Shown one piece after another: positions 12,796 to 25,084 of a stretch of 64,000 bases of DNA; position 1 is the first letter of the stretch; each line of letters begins with the position of its first letter. The notes beneath the pieces are model-generated. The model was not told where the DNA came from and ran no database searches. It saw only the letters and a program-made list of their open reading frames with translations. The translations under genes and the position numbers were made by a program. Source of the stretch: Chaetorhynchus papuensis (Eukaryota > Chordata > Aves > Passeriformes > Rhipiduridae); the NCBI GenBank assembly GCA_013396525.1, contig VWYX01000083.1:1096699-1160698 (forward strand), written 5' to 3'.

Positions 12796-12849
12796 CACGT
12801 GGTTCATGTTTTTCACGTGGTCTATGTTTTTCACGTGGTCTGTCTTGTC
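12796..12849 (+). promoter_or_regulatory. Three CACGTGG E-boxes at exact 18-bp spacing
   Basis: Perfect CACGTG palindromes sit at 12796-12801, 12814-12819 and 12832-12837, each followed by GGT. The units are 18 bp long: the first two differ at two positions, and the third keeps the first ten bases and then diverges. CACGTG is the canonical E-box bound by bHLH and bHLH-ZIP factors such as MYC/MAX, USF, TFE3/MITF and CLOCK:BMAL1. Each copy contains a CpG that has escaped deamination. A tandem duplication explains the structure; whether it binds anything cannot be told from sequence. There is no gene nearby in this window. Confidence 0.6.
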
Positions 12850-14137
12850 AGCTGTGTGGCCCCATCACAGAGTTTGAATTGTAGTGAAAGTATTGGCATA
12901 GTTAAAATGAGAGTAACACGGTGATTAGATTTTGGGAGTAGTTTGAGGATATAAAGAAAAAATACTTCTTTTTTTACTCTGACTTAAGTAGATTGGAGAT
13001 GATTCATAAGTTTGAGCTATTTAGTGGTGGCCCTTGGACTTCAAAGCACATCAGAATAAAGATACTCTGGTGGTGTCTGACCAGCTTATCTGGGTCTTAA
13101 GGTGTTTAAAATGTGGAGTTGAACCTTGGAATGAAACTGGCCAACAGCTACAAATTAGAAGCTATTATCTCTGTTTATAATTTAGTTTCTGTCTTGCAAG
13201 TCATTAGAATGGGAAGGGGTTCCAAAGTACACATTTAGCATTCACTCGTGGGGTTTTCCTTTCTCTGTCTGCAGTAACTTCTCCTTTGGAAGCAGAACTG
13301 AAGGGTCTGCAAAAATTTGACCTCATTGGTGCTCGCAGATGCTACTGTGAATGTGAAATTACTCTTAACTCCACTTCCTTGGGAGCTGCTGAAAGATTTC
13401 TGTAGCTTTGACTACTGTGATGTGATGTTTGGGATGACTCCTACTTTTATAACTGCATATTTAATTGCATATCTTAAAGAGTGGAGGGTGCTACTGTGGA
13501 AGAACTTTTCCCTTCAAACGTATGTTACCTTGTTTTAGTTTTCTCTTTTATGGTTTCGTCATGCATATGTAATATCAGCTCCTCCAGAATAACTTTACTA
13601 TATTTAAAGCATGAGCTGAGTTTGCAATTTGATGTAACCTACATTGAGGCTTCTCCTCTGTTTCTAGGTACAGGGAAATTTTGTATCTTCTTAGGGTGCC
13701 CAGGTTATCAGGCACTATAAAATATCCATCACTCATTCCTACGTCTAGTATGGCATTTTCAGACAACAAAAAACCTCAATTCCTAATTGCTGCAAATCAC
13801 CATTTGTAGCAAAGTGGGACAGGTTTTTTTTTTTAATGAAATATAAGATGATCTGGTGATCTTTAGTCTCTTCAAGACAATTGCTCTTTGCTAGTAAGTA
13901 GCATATTATTTGTTAAAAGCAAAAAACTTTGATACTTTCTATCCTGTCACATAAGACCCAGCTGCTGCTGAGGTGCATGAGGTAAGGTTGTGCTGCCCCT
14001 GGAAGAAGAATTCACTTGTTTCATACTCTGATATTTCAGTTTCATCCCCTCATGATCTGAAGGCTTTCTGTTGCCACTTCTCATTTTCATAAGGTGTTGC
14101 TCCTGCTGTTGGTAGTAGTTGGATCTCGTGGTAGCTG
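12850..14137. other. Unique noncoding DNA, no gene seen
   Basis: Frames at 13317-13538 and 13481-13720 overlap in two plus-strand registers and look like chance. No repeat family is recognised. A T-run of about ten lies near 13825. Confidence 0.6.
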
Positions 14138-14398
14138 AGGTTTGAAGGTCACTTGGGAGGTCTGCAGTCCAGCCTCCTGCTCAGAGCTGGATCAGCTGTG
14201 AAATCAGACCATGTTTCCAGCCTCTGGTACTGCTGTGTCTTGAAAACCTTCCAAGGTGGAGACTACACAGTGTTTCTGGGCAGCCGGTTCCAATGGGTGA
14301 CTGTCCTCATGGGGAAAATGTCTTTCCTTCTATCCAGTAAAATACTCTCCTTTTAACTTGTATGTGTTGTTTCTTGTCTTCCTGTTGTGCCATGCAAG
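14138..14398 (-). mobile_element. CR1 3' end, minus strand (older subfamily)
   Basis: Read on the minus strand this is CR1 3'-end sequence: GGAACCGGCTGCCCAGAAAC, then a TGGAAGGTTTTCAAGAC block, then CTGAGCAGGAGGCTGGACTG and the terminal GTGACCTTCAAACC. These are standard landmarks of older avian CR1 subfamilies. Divergence is high and there is no coding capacity. It abuts a second CR1 piece in the opposite orientation (14408-14500), and the two pieces cover neighbouring, nearly non-overlapping parts of the element. Confidence 0.82.
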
Positions 14399-14407
14399 GG
14401 AGCTGTT

Positions 14408-14500
14408 CAAGCTGCTGGTCTTGTTCAGCCTGGAGGGAGAAGGCTTCAGAGGAACCTCCACCTACTTACAGGAGGATATGGAGAAGATAGGGACAAGATC
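14408..14500 (+). mobile_element. CR1 internal piece, inverted relative to its neighbour
   Basis: On the plus strand the sequence reads CTTGTTCAGCCTGGAGGGAG, AGGCTTCAGAGGAACCTCCA, then CTTACAGGAGGATATGGAGA and GACAAGATCTT. This corresponds to the CR1 segment lying just upstream of the part found at 14138-14398, but in the opposite orientation. A single insertion whose 5' portion was inverted explains both pieces, with only about 10-15 consensus bases missing at the join by eye. Confidence 0.65.
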
Positions 14501-15130
14501 TTAAATATTGATATCTTAGATATTCCCATAACTGTTTATCAGTGAAGGTTGGTCTGGAGTTGTTCACACTTGGAGAAGTCTTTGAAAGAAGATGCTTTAA
14601 AGAGAAACGATCTCGTTTCTGCCAGTTGGCAATGTGTGTGAATTTTAGGAATGATTCTGTCCCTTCTTCTCACCTTTGACTCAGGGAATCCAATCTGCAC
14701 TGCATGACATCTTGCCTGGCCCATGAGAGAATCTGCCTGCCACTGTCTTAGTCCTTTGGGCATCCACAGTCCACTGGCAGCCTGCTAATAGATGCAGTGA
14801 GACTTGTTCTGCTCCAGGATTTCTAAACAGATAGAACAGGTTTTCCCCTGGATTGCTAACACTGCATACACAGAAGTAGGAATGGTTGTCTCCATTTTTG
14901 CATACGCCTGAATTTTCTCTGCAAGTGCTGTCTCATGTAAACTTACTGCCTGAAGTTATACAAATTACTGCTGCAAATGGTTAACACTTAAGGAGATGGG
15001 GAAATTGTTGTTCAGACAGTACCTATCAGTCTGGGGAGCAAGTACACAAAAACTTGTTTCATTGTGAGGCAGAGTAGCACCCAAAGGCAAAGAACGGCAC
15101 TGGTGTTCTTGAGCTATTTAATAACATGGG

Positions 15131-15177
15131 GTTTGTTTGTTGTTTGTATTTTGTTTTTGTTTCTTGTTTGTTTTTAA
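15131..15177 (+). repeat. T/G low-complexity tract (GTTT units)
   Basis: Irregular GTTT and GTTTT units make a strand-asymmetric T/G tract. It is simple sequence with no sign of a mobile element. Confidence 0.8.
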
Positions 15178-18100
15178 TCTGCCAATAAATGCACATCTAT
15201 TTGAGCTAATTTAAAAAAAAAAATCATTTGGGACAATGCTGTTATTTCCTTGTTGTATATCACTAGGCTTCTGCATTTTTTTCATAATCTTAAAAGAGAA
15301 ATGAAAGCAGATTACAAATCAGGGCTGACTCTCTAATTTGCATTTCTAAATCTTACATGACCCTGTTCCCCCAGCATGGCAAATTACTTAGGTACCATCT
15401 TCAGACCTAAATTAAAGAAAGCTCTGCTGTATTTTTGCTTCTGATCTGAATTAAAACTAGTGCTTGTAGATATTTAATGAAAAGAATATCCTTTCCAGTC
15501 CTTTTAAAGGATTTGCTACATTTCTCATTTTTAGGTGTTTGTTTCCACTGCTAATGCCTCTTGTGCTGCATCCAAAGCACCCCTGCAGGTTTCACAAAAG
15601 CGTAACAACCTCTTCACCGAAAACGTTTGTCTTCTGAATCTGGAGGGTTATGAGAGTAAGGAGTAGGGAGCACAGAAAGAGGAGGATTTGAGATTTTATG
15701 GCAAATCATTTTCCAAGGGACAGACAGAGGGCTTCTCTTCCTGGAGCAATGCTTAGTAGCTAGACTATGATGCATTTTAACTTAAGATATGACTAAAAAA
15801 GAGGATTAAATCTTTTTTTAACAGCTATTTAAATTACAGCACTAGCTGTGTAAAAGCTTGTGAGCAGCTTCACAATGCCAAAATGAATGTTGACCTAGCC
15901 TAGTATCCTGATTCCACAAAACCCAGAGAAAATGTGTAAGTGAAAATAAACAAAATAATAGTGAGTATTCAAAGATTTTATTCTTTTTTCTGGTAGTCTT
16001 TCCCAGATGTTTTCACACTGTAACATGATGACTTCCAAACCTGAAGTTGCACCTACATGTTTGTTTTAAATAGATTTTGTTGAATTTCTTTTCCACCGGG
16101 AAGAATTTGGCGGGTCTTTTTAGGTCCTCATATATTGGGCTATTTTGAGAGAGAACTAGATATATTTTCATGATATCACTGCTTGCTGCTACATTATCCT
16201 GTACATTAATAGTGCTGAGTTATTAGCATCATCCCACACATTCTGTGTTGATGCCAGCAGAGTGAATGAGAAAAAACATCTGCCTGGGAGGTAGAAACGT
16301 GTTTTTGTATATGAATGCATAAACATGAAAATTCTGCACCTTCTGGTTTGAACTCACACCGGAGAGCACAGGAGAGACCTGTGAATTTCTGCAGTTGGGA
16401 TGTGGCCCTTGTGTAAATCCTGTGGGGGGAGGTTGGAAGGGATAAGGTGTCTGTCCACATCAGTGTTAATGAAAAAGAAAACTGGCAGAGCGACTGCTTC
16501 CTCTGGGAGTAAAGCTACGGATGTTGTGACACCGGGATACTCAGGCTGTTATTTCCTCAGCATTCGTGAACTACTTTGTCATTCATTTAAGTCTGTGTTG
16601 CACTGCTTGAACTTAAATACAGTGCTGGGAATATTTAAGGTGATGTTGATCCTTCCCATTTATTGTATTTTCCCCAATGGCCTTTTTTTCTTTTTTTTTT
16701 TCTCTTTTAAATATTGTAATTTTGTCCATTCAAGATGGATGGGGTCTGCTAAGCGTGGCAACTCCTGATGGCTGTGCAGCTCCATGGCATTGATGAGGAG
16801 ATACAGTACAGGGAAAAGACTGTTTAAAATAAACGAGGAGCAGTTCTTGAGCGTTTTTATATTCAGAGAAGTGCATCTACTTAAATTTCCCAGAACACAC
16901 TGAGCTTTTACTAAGTGTCTTAATAGGCTCAGGGGTCACAGTGATGCTCCTGTTGATACTATGGAGTTTTCTGGCAGCTGACACCTCCTTGGAAAAACAG
17001 GAATGTCAGCAGATGAAAGCAGCATTAACATCGTGACAGATGCACGTTATAATGGCATCTTTAGACAGAGCTCACGTGCTCCTTAAGAAAGTTATTTTCT
17101 GCCGCTTGAGTTTGAAAAATCTTGTCTTGAAAGGTACCTATGATAAATCAGGTCTTCCAGAGTTGCCTGCACAGCCTTTCAGGAAAAGCCCAGGTCTCCG
17201 TCACTTAGTTCTGCCCAAAGTTTGCATTATTAAGAGTAAGATGGAAACAGAATTCCTTTTCCTCTTTAATTCCCTCCCACTATCTCTTTAGGCATTTAAA
17301 AATATTGCATTTTATACCATAATAGAAAGTTAATCAGAAACCTGGCAGATAAGAAATCCTCCAGCCAGTGAAGATGCTGCTCAAACAGCAGAGCTGTGAG
17401 TATTTAGCAACATCACAGTAGCCTTGTTTCACATTTGCAATTAATACACGTCTGTGTTTGCATTTGTTATAGGACTCTTGACAGCACCAACATAACAAGA
17501 AAAACGAACAACCTGAGTAATAAATCTCTGGAGGCATTCAGCAAGTGCCATAGGGCTCATTAATCTTGATTATTCCCCATAATAGATAACTTCACAAATC
17601 ATCTATTCTCCCCAATCATGCACATAAGGATAATGTATATGTAATAGCCTCCCGTACTGTAAAACCCCAAATAGAATTTCATTTTTTAAATATAAGTCTT
17701 GACAAATGCAAGACAAATATTTATAGAAAAAGGATGGGTGTGAATAACAATGAACTGGACTGAAACAAGGCAGGCAGTGACTGTTGTGAAGAGATGGGGC
17801 TCAGGTTTGGGGGGGGGTTTCCCTTTACTTTATGATGTCTCTATTTGAATCAAGAAATTCATTTATTTATAGCCTGAAGTAGATGGGATTTTCTTCTTGA
17901 GAGTTTTGGCCTGGGAGATAAAGCAGTCTGCAGCTGCAGCCTTCATGCATGTCCTTAAGGAATGTAGATGGGGAAAATAGAGGAGCAGCTAAGAAATACC
18001 CTGAATTCCAAACAATTTAATATTTATAATTTATACAAATAATGCCTTCTTTTTCTTGTATCTTCCCAAAGCCTTCCTTTGAAACCAGAGTTATCAAAGA

Positions 18101-18650
18101 AAACCCTAGTTCTGATTTGACATGGTCTTCACCTGTTTATCAACTTTTCTCAACTACAACTTAAATATGCCAGCATAAGAGATCTGTGAAAATCATTGTA
18201 TTTACAGTAAGACTGTATATGATCCTTTCAGTAAGAGTAGCAGAGGTGCTCTAAGAGTTGCAGGCTGTGCTTCAGCTCACAAATACCACGATTACCTTAA
18301 AATTGATTGTTCAAACAACAGAAAATATAGGAGACATATTAAGCTTTTTTAAAAAATATACAAAATGTTATGGTTAAATGCAATCAGTTTTAAAGGATAA
18401 AGTAAAGGAGAAGCAAGTGGAGTGAGGAGGAAAATAAAAGTGGGGTTTTTTTCCCAGAAGTGGACCAGTACTTTTTATATCTTTGTGATTGTAGTGACCT
18501 TAACCTGATGCTTAAGAGTGGGTTCTGCTGATTGAAGTTTCAGAAGTGTAAAGCCCTATTCACAGCTGAGCCTTCCTCTTATACAGCATAAAGCATAAGA
18601 TTTGATTGCCCTCATCTTTGCCCACATACCCATTTGGCCACCTTTCTTCT

Positions 18651-18672
18651 CCCTCCCTCACTCCCTCCCTCC
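18651..18672 (-). repeat. (CCCT)n tract with a minus-strand G-quadruplex motif
   Basis: Four CCC runs separated by T, TCACT and T form a canonical G3+N1-7 quadruplex motif when read on the minus strand (18651-18669). Sequence identity is certain; folding is not tested. Confidence 0.7.
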
Positions 18673-19357
18673 ATGTGTCCAAATGCTCTCAAAACCCCAG
18701 GATTTTGTTCTGTGACCTGGAGCACCAAAATAGCAGATTTGTGTGAGTGGAAAGGATTTTACAGAGTAACAACTGAACAGCTTTAGGGCGTGTTTCTTCT
18801 TCTTGTTCACTGTCCCTCCTCCACCCTTTGTATCGAGTACTCAGGATTAATTTCCTTAAAATTGATTAGAAAAGAGAACATAAGCATCATCTTTCAGAGC
18901 TGAAAAAAGAACAACCTGAAATTTGGATCTATTTCTTTTTTCAAGATCTGCTGTGCATGTTATTTGAGCAGTTCTCTTTCTGTAATTGTTTTGCATGTGA
19001 ATGCACAATGCCCATCTGTAAAGTATCACATTCTTTTAATAGCCTACACTGCATGTTGTGTCTCTGTTCCTAAATACATAGGTGTTAATCATATCCACAG
19101 GCAAAAAAACCTTCTGACAAAGAGGTGAAGAATGGGTGCTGCCTCTAAGAAGTTTTAGAAAGTGGAGGGAAAAAAAAATGTTCACAATCATCTAAGTTCA
19201 AGTGGACAAAGGATCCACTTGTATGTTTGAATTTTGTGTTTAGACCTTTCTTCAGACTTCTGCAAAGAACATTCTAAGACAATGTCAAAGAGAAGTGCAT
19301 TTTGGCTTGAATATTTTCTTTTATATCAGCACAGTCTCGTTGTTTGAAATACAGTTT

Positions 19358-19520
19358 TGAATCAGGATAAATGGGTTGTATTCTTAACTGTCTGAGAAAA
19401 ATTCAAATAACTCCCTTAATCTCTCCTGGCCTCAGTTTCTCCCTGTATAAAACTATACTTATAATGCTCCACCATCTTTGTAAAATGTTCCACAGTCTTC
19501 TGATGAAAGGAATTATTTTA
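19358..19520 (+). mobile_element. MIR-family SINE, plus strand
   Basis: This is a diverged tRNA-derived SINE of the MIR/CORE type. The order of landmarks matches the family: ATCAGGATAAATGGGTTGTA in the body, ACTCCCTTAATCTCTCCTGG, then CCTCAGTTTCTCCCTGTATA, and the reptile/bird-type tail TTTGTAAAATGTTCCACAG followed by TCTTCTGATGAAAGG. That tail is typical of MIR relatives in birds and reptiles. It has no coding capacity, and its age predates the avian radiation if the family call is right. Confidence 0.75.
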
Positions 19521-19659
19521 AGTTCAAAGTGTTGCTCTTAGTGAAAGAATGATCTTGTTTATTCTTGAAAAAACACTTTATATAAACATCAAAGAGCTGT
19601 TTGTACCAAGTGTTTAATATGCCATAAGGTGCTCCTGTGTCTCAATTAGCAATATTTTC

Positions 19660-19830
19660 TCATTCATTTCTCCAGCAAAAGGAATGTATTTGGTGATGTG
19701 AATGCCATGTGATACAATTCCATCAATGTCAATATGTGCAGCAAACTAAATGCAGTGTTTGACATTGGCCATAATTTCCTATTCTGTATACAAATTAGCA
19801 TAGCAATGGATGCAAAGTGATATGGAGTCA
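19660..19830. promoter_or_regulatory. Possible conserved noncoding block
   Basis: The segment has ATTAGCATAGCAATGG (resembling an RFX X-box half-site), GCCATGTGATACAATT and several AAATTAGC-like cores, and no repeats. It lies just downstream of the MIR. The call is by texture only. Confidence 0.3.
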
Positions 19831-22119
19831 CTTACAATCACTCTCCTTCCACTGCCCTGCCTGGCTGATTTCCCCAAAGAGCCAGGAGTCAGTGCTGGAG
19901 GGCAGCTGGAACTTTGCAGTTCAGGTTGTGCCACTTGTAATCACCTCCAAAAGTGGGAGTGTCTTTGCCTTTTGTTGAAGGAGATCATCAAAATATAGGG
20001 ATTGTTTCTTTAGAAGTTAAAGCAAAAGGCCACTTTTTTCGTGTAAGAATTGACACTTATTGACCACTTGCTTCTTCTGGAGGTATGGAAGGGAACACCA
20101 ACATGCAAGAAGGTCACCACAGTAGAATAGAAGGTGGACTTGATGTAACTTTCCCTCATCTGAGTTGAAAAGGAATGAACACCACAAGTAACCAGTAACC
20201 ATGGATAACGTAGATCCTGAAGGACAACATTTGTTGTTTAAACAGTCTCAGTCTGATGCTATTGTCTTTTTTCACGAAAAAGAAAGCCTTTTCTTTTCTT
20301 TCTTTTTTATGCAGATACAGTGGTACAAAAGGGGATAGCAACCCTTCCGGTTTAAAATAGGATTACTGGGCTTAAACTGGCAAAGAATAGAGTTAAGCAA
20401 GGCCAAAATATGAATATTGGGAAATCTTTGCATCTCTTTAACTCGTGATGAAGAGGACAGCACTGTATTAAGGCATTTTGATTTCAAGTACCCAAAGGGT
20501 TACAAGGAGAATCTGGTCCCTCTCCAGGCCTTGCTAAAATGGGATTATAAATACAACTAAGTGGCAAGGTTGCTGCTGGAGGGATCATTTCTATCTGTCA
20601 AGATAACATCTACTATTGTAGGGAGGCAGCACTTAACAGCCCTTCCAGTGGTATCTCCTTTTACCTGAAAAATCATCTCCATGAGCACTTTGTCAGTGTT
20701 CCTGTGCTTTCTTCAGAGGGATTAAGTGACCAAAACCCTGTTCTCAGAGTAAACCAAAAAATACATTAGATGGTTATTTTTAAGTTGTTTGGAAACTTGA
20801 CAAGTGAAAGCAGCTCTAAATACATCCAGATTCAAAACACGTTACCCTGAGTGTCTGAAATAGAAGTTGTAGTTGTGACAGACTCCCAGTGCTCACATCT
20901 CAGGAGCTTAAAAGATGAGAAACACATGTTTAAACTCAGATGCCCAATTTAGAAATAAATTTATACAAGCTCTCAGTCTCTAGACTAGGACCTGTGTTAC
21001 GGAAAAAAAGTTTACGTAATGTTGTTTCCATTATAAATGGAGGCTAATTTTCTCAAAAAGACTCTTAATACTGAGCAAACAAGTAAGTTTAGTACTAAAA
21101 ACATTCTCAGTGCTTCATTGCCTTGGGTTTACAATATCATTTGCACGTCAAATTATATTTCATCTTATGATTTAGTAATGCCAGAAGAATAGATCTAATT
21201 CTCTGTCTCATGATACCCTTAAAGATGGAAGATTGCTTTCCATGGAGTGTAAAACTCAATTTGTAGTCATGTGTATAAAACATGACTTTATGGCAGATTA
21301 GCTTGCTGTAGATTTAGTTCTCTCTGACAGTGAACTGAAAAATATTAGCATTTCACTGAACACAATATTAATGGCAAGAAGAGAGTATTATTGTAATGTA
21401 GAAAGTAGAATGAGATTTTTTAAAGGAGAGCAGAGGAGAATGTATTTAGAGATTTGCAAGGAGTTTAGGTAGAGTTGGTTTAACTTTTTTTTCTCTTCCT
21501 CAACCTTTTTCCCCCCTCTTTGTGAGTCATTTTGAAAAACAAAAGTATATTTGCAGTTGTCAGATTGACCTCTCAATGATTTTAAATAAGACAGCAATTA
21601 CAGGACTGGAAGATGCCTTTGGATCATATGTGTTTCAAGTGACTGTAGTAAAATTTAGTTTTTAGGTATTTTTAAAGGCTGCTTTTGGTTTGCAGCTGTT
21701 TTGCTTAGCAGTCAGGTGTGATGTTTGCTTTTTCCAGTGGAAGGAGAGAGTACAAGAGAAGAACAGAGTGATCATTTCTGTGCAGTTCATTATTTATAGT
21801 GCTGTGACGGTGGTGTGATGCTGTGGTGATGGTGTCAGCCTGCTGAAGAAGGCGAAAATCAGCTCCTGGGCATGACGAGGCTGTCCCTTGGAGTGCTGAG
21901 TACTCAGAAATGGGTCCCAGCCAAGTAATGTGCCACTAAAACCATCACAGCCGTGTGTTGCACTGAGGGTTTTAGTAGAAGAGATGGAAGAAGAAAAGAA
22001 ATTGAGAAGGAAACCAGGTAGACACTATGATTAAAGGGTGATCCAGAGGGGAATGTTTTATGGAGAGTGCTCTGTGCTGTTCCCTATCCTGCGCTTGAAT
22101 TTTTGCAGCCTATCTTACA
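19831..22119. other. Unique noncoding DNA, no gene seen
   Basis: No gene or transposon is recognised. Purine/pyrimidine-rich low-complexity sequence at 20276-20308 can fold back on itself imperfectly. A GTGRTG-type low-complexity patch lies at 21801-21838. Confidence 0.62.
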
Positions 22120-22460
22120 TGTATCTGCCAGAGTGATCCAACATGTTCATGCAGAGCCTGCTTTTATAATGGGACTGATAATAATGAAATTCTTTATGCC
22201 TAACTCCAAGCTAATATATTCGAGATACAAATTATATAGGAGGGCGGAAAAAGCACTGCAACAATTTAGCTGCAGTTGTAGAAAGGTTCCCCATGCTTCT
22301 GTTTTAACTGAATACTTTGTATTTATTAATTGCATTCATTTTAATTCCACAGTAAGTCAAATAACATTGTGTGAAAACAGCATAATTAAGCTTTGATATT
22401 TCTGCAAAAGTAATAACTGAATTCGATCTGCTTTTAATTTTTCAGGCTCTTCATTGTATC
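22120..22460. promoter_or_regulatory. Possible conserved noncoding block
   Basis: AT-rich sequence with TTATTAATTGCATTCATTTT, a CATAATTAAGC core, AATTCGATC and an unusual retained TATTCGAGATAC. It overlaps open frames on both strands (22067-22396 plus, 22147-22335 minus), which here reflect low stop density rather than genes. Confidence 0.28.
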
Positions 22461-24419
22461 TCTCCCTTATTCCTACAGTTACCTCTTTTCTCATTTAGTT
22501 CTCTTTGATTAACAGGCAGTTGAGGTCTACCTCCTTTCTTAGGTCAGACACAAGCTCTGCTGTCTTTTAAAATACCTTTCAGTGTGATTACAGGTCCTTT
22601 GTTTCTATTGAGGAAAGCACTTAAGGTGGTAAATGATGTGCTAAATTGTCCCATTCTTTACAGAATATTTTCCACATATTCCAAAGGTTGAAAATTAAGA
22701 GTGTGCTTGTTTTTGATTATGCACGCTTATATAAATTCATATTTTTCACTAATTTTCTTTCATTTTTAGCTACAGCTTGTACTGTGTGAGACTCAGTCCT
22801 ACAAATATGCATATGATTATTTTTTCTCACCAGAACTGATTTTGTTGCCATTGCTTTTTGCAATCTCCAGAGGACCTGCTTTGCAACATATACAACATAC
22901 AGCAGCGTGCACGTGTGGGACAAAGCGTGGTGTACAGTCAGAATAAGGTGTTAGGGATGGGAAGAGAAACTGGTTGCAGCCCCCTGATGTTGACTGGTCT
23001 GTGACTGGTTTGTACTGGCTGAGTTCCCCCACAGAAACCAGCTGTGGTGGTGGGGCCTCACATGGACAGAGCTGCACTGAGTTGGAGGGGAAGGCAGCAG
23101 GGGGACACAACTCCTGTTTCCACAGCTGTCCTGCTGTGATGCTTATTTTACAAGTTATCACAAAAGGTGTTTCTAATCTGTAGGAGATGGACTATGATGT
23201 TCTTTAATCTCCTGGTGGTCTTCTTGTCTTTGGCGGTAGCACTGGAGGGCAAGTGGGTTTACTCTCAGTTACAGTCTATCTCCACTGATAACTTGGTCCT
23301 AACATTTTGTCTTTAAAACAGCCTCTTCTTTGCCAAACAGTAACAGGTTTTGTTTACCATTGCAAGGAGGCAGAAGTTAGAGGGGACAGAGGGACCTGTC
23401 TACAGTGACTTTCCTCCCTCTGTGTATGTCCCCTGTCCCAGGCAGAGGTCAGGACTGCACACAGCTTTTCCTTCAGAAAACCTAAGAAATAGAAGAAGTT
23501 TGTTGTACAGTCTGGTGTTTCACTTGTGCAGCACATGCCCCACACACTCATCACACAGGATTGCAGTGCTCATGTGTGCATCAGGACCTGTGGTCGTTGT
23601 CTGGCTCCACGACCCAAAGGCATCACCACAGCCTTCAAAAACCAGCCTGCTTGACACCGTCTGGCCTGGATGGGCTTTGTTATCTCCTTCCTCATGCCTA
23701 GTGCAGTTTCTCCCTTTGCAGTTTCTCCTTTCTTCCTGTCTTTTGTCACAATGGTAAAAATGCATTTTGAAAAAAAAAAAACAGGGTCAAAAAGATACGT
23801 TTGCTATAAAAATCCCAAGGATGCCTTAGCCTTGAGGGGACCATAGCGATGCCTGTTGTTAACCCTCAAGAAAAGCATTTACTGAAATGTCAACATTTAT
23901 TTTAAGCTGAACAGGCCAGGACAAGTACTAAGGGTTTCCTGTGGTTCAGCTGGCTTACTGACAAGTGCTCAAACTGTTAACAGCCAAGCCCACACAAGGG
24001 CTGTAAATAGGCAGGTAGCCTTCAAAAAAACATCTTACTCTGTTGCAGTGGCAATATCTGTGTGTCTCAGCTTTCAGAAAACCCTCTGTCACCAAGTAAG
24101 CTGCTCCATGTTTCACAGTTTACACAGATACACAGAGAAGATACCTTCACCTTGTGGGCTGTGCTCTGTGGTGCAGGAAAAGAATACCAAAGATGGTTTG
24201 TCTGCCCACCCAAAGCAAGGAAAGCACCCTTGCCCACACACTCCTATTAATAACAGCTTAGATGTTGTTACCGTGTGGTGACTCTTGGACATTGTCACAG
24301 CAGTTTTTATTTTGCACGCGAGGATCAAATTTTTCACATGTAAGTGTTTAGAAATAAATGCATATGTGCATTTTTTAAGTGCTCTCAACATGCCTGACAG
24401 AAGCACCTTTTGTCTGAAC
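22461..24419. other. Unique noncoding DNA, some GC-richer patches
   Basis: GC rises between about 22960 and 23740, and several frames overlap there on both strands (23350-23757 plus, 22817-23161 minus, 23520-23765 minus) without any domain. A short imperfect tandem of a GACTGGTCTGT-like unit lies at 22992-23019. The patch could be an old repeat I do not recognise. Confidence 0.55.
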
Positions 24420-24720
24420 AGTTAATGAAAATTTGGCATTTATTTAAAGCCCTTACAGATCCCTTGAGGCTTTAAAGGTTATTTGTAGAAATTTCAAGAG
24501 GCATTCCAAATACTTTAAAAAAAAAATACACACCGGCTCTAAATAGTTAATGAATGCACATCATTTACCTAAACAGTGTTTTTACAGATCTTTGCAAATA
24601 TGACATTAATTAGGGAAAGTAACTAAAGCTGAAGTGCCACAGAATGTTAATCCTCAGCATCAGTAATTAGCTGTGGAGGAAAATTTTTAAAAATGTTTCC
24701 AGTTTATATCATTTTGTTTT
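24420..24720. promoter_or_regulatory. Possible conserved noncoding block
   Basis: Dense in TTAATGA, ATTAATTAG and GTAATTAGCTG homeodomain-like cores, interrupted only by a ten-A run. No repeat family is present. Texture-only call. Confidence 0.28.
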
Positions 24721-24942
24721 GGAAGAAACACAAATATGTGGGTTGAATTATTAAGAAAACAAATGAGCCTGAAAAAAAACACCAACAAAAACCCAAACCT
24801 CTTAAGGAGTGGATGGGTGTATCTGTGCTGTTGCAATGAACCTTTGCAGGTCCATGGCTTTTCTGGCTCTGGGATGGAAAATGAGCCTGAGGTAAACCTG
24901 AGCTATCCCCTTTCCTTCTCCCTCTCCTCCCATGCCCATACA

Positions 24943-24957
24943 GGTGTGTGTGTGTGT
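24943..24957 (+). repeat. Short (GT)n microsatellite
   Basis: Seven GT dinucleotides follow a C-rich tract. The run is short and probably only weakly variable. Confidence 0.85.
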
Positions 24958-25084
24958 CCTGTGCACCAGGTATCCTTGTATTTCCAAACTGCCTCTAGAC
25001 CAGACAGTGCAGAATGCTACTTGGCAATAATTTGATTGTGTTTTTAACCAAGCAGTAAAGGCAGCTCTTTGACTCTCTCCCTCC

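Larger units (their letters stand above)
14501..19357. other. Long unique noncoding stretch
   Basis: No gene or dated transposon is recognised over almost five kilobases. The 122-codon frame at 16400-16768 plus runs through a poly-T tract that it translates as phenylalanines, so it is not credible. A nine-G run lies at 17809-17817. T/G-rich and CCCT-repeat segments are listed separately. Confidence 0.62.

Noticed and set aside
16400..16768. 122-codon plus-strand ORF
   Set aside because: Runs through a poly-T tract and has no domain.
23350..23757. 135-codon plus-strand ORF with two overlapping minus-strand ORFs
   Set aside because: GC-richer patch with few stops in several frames; no recognisable domain.
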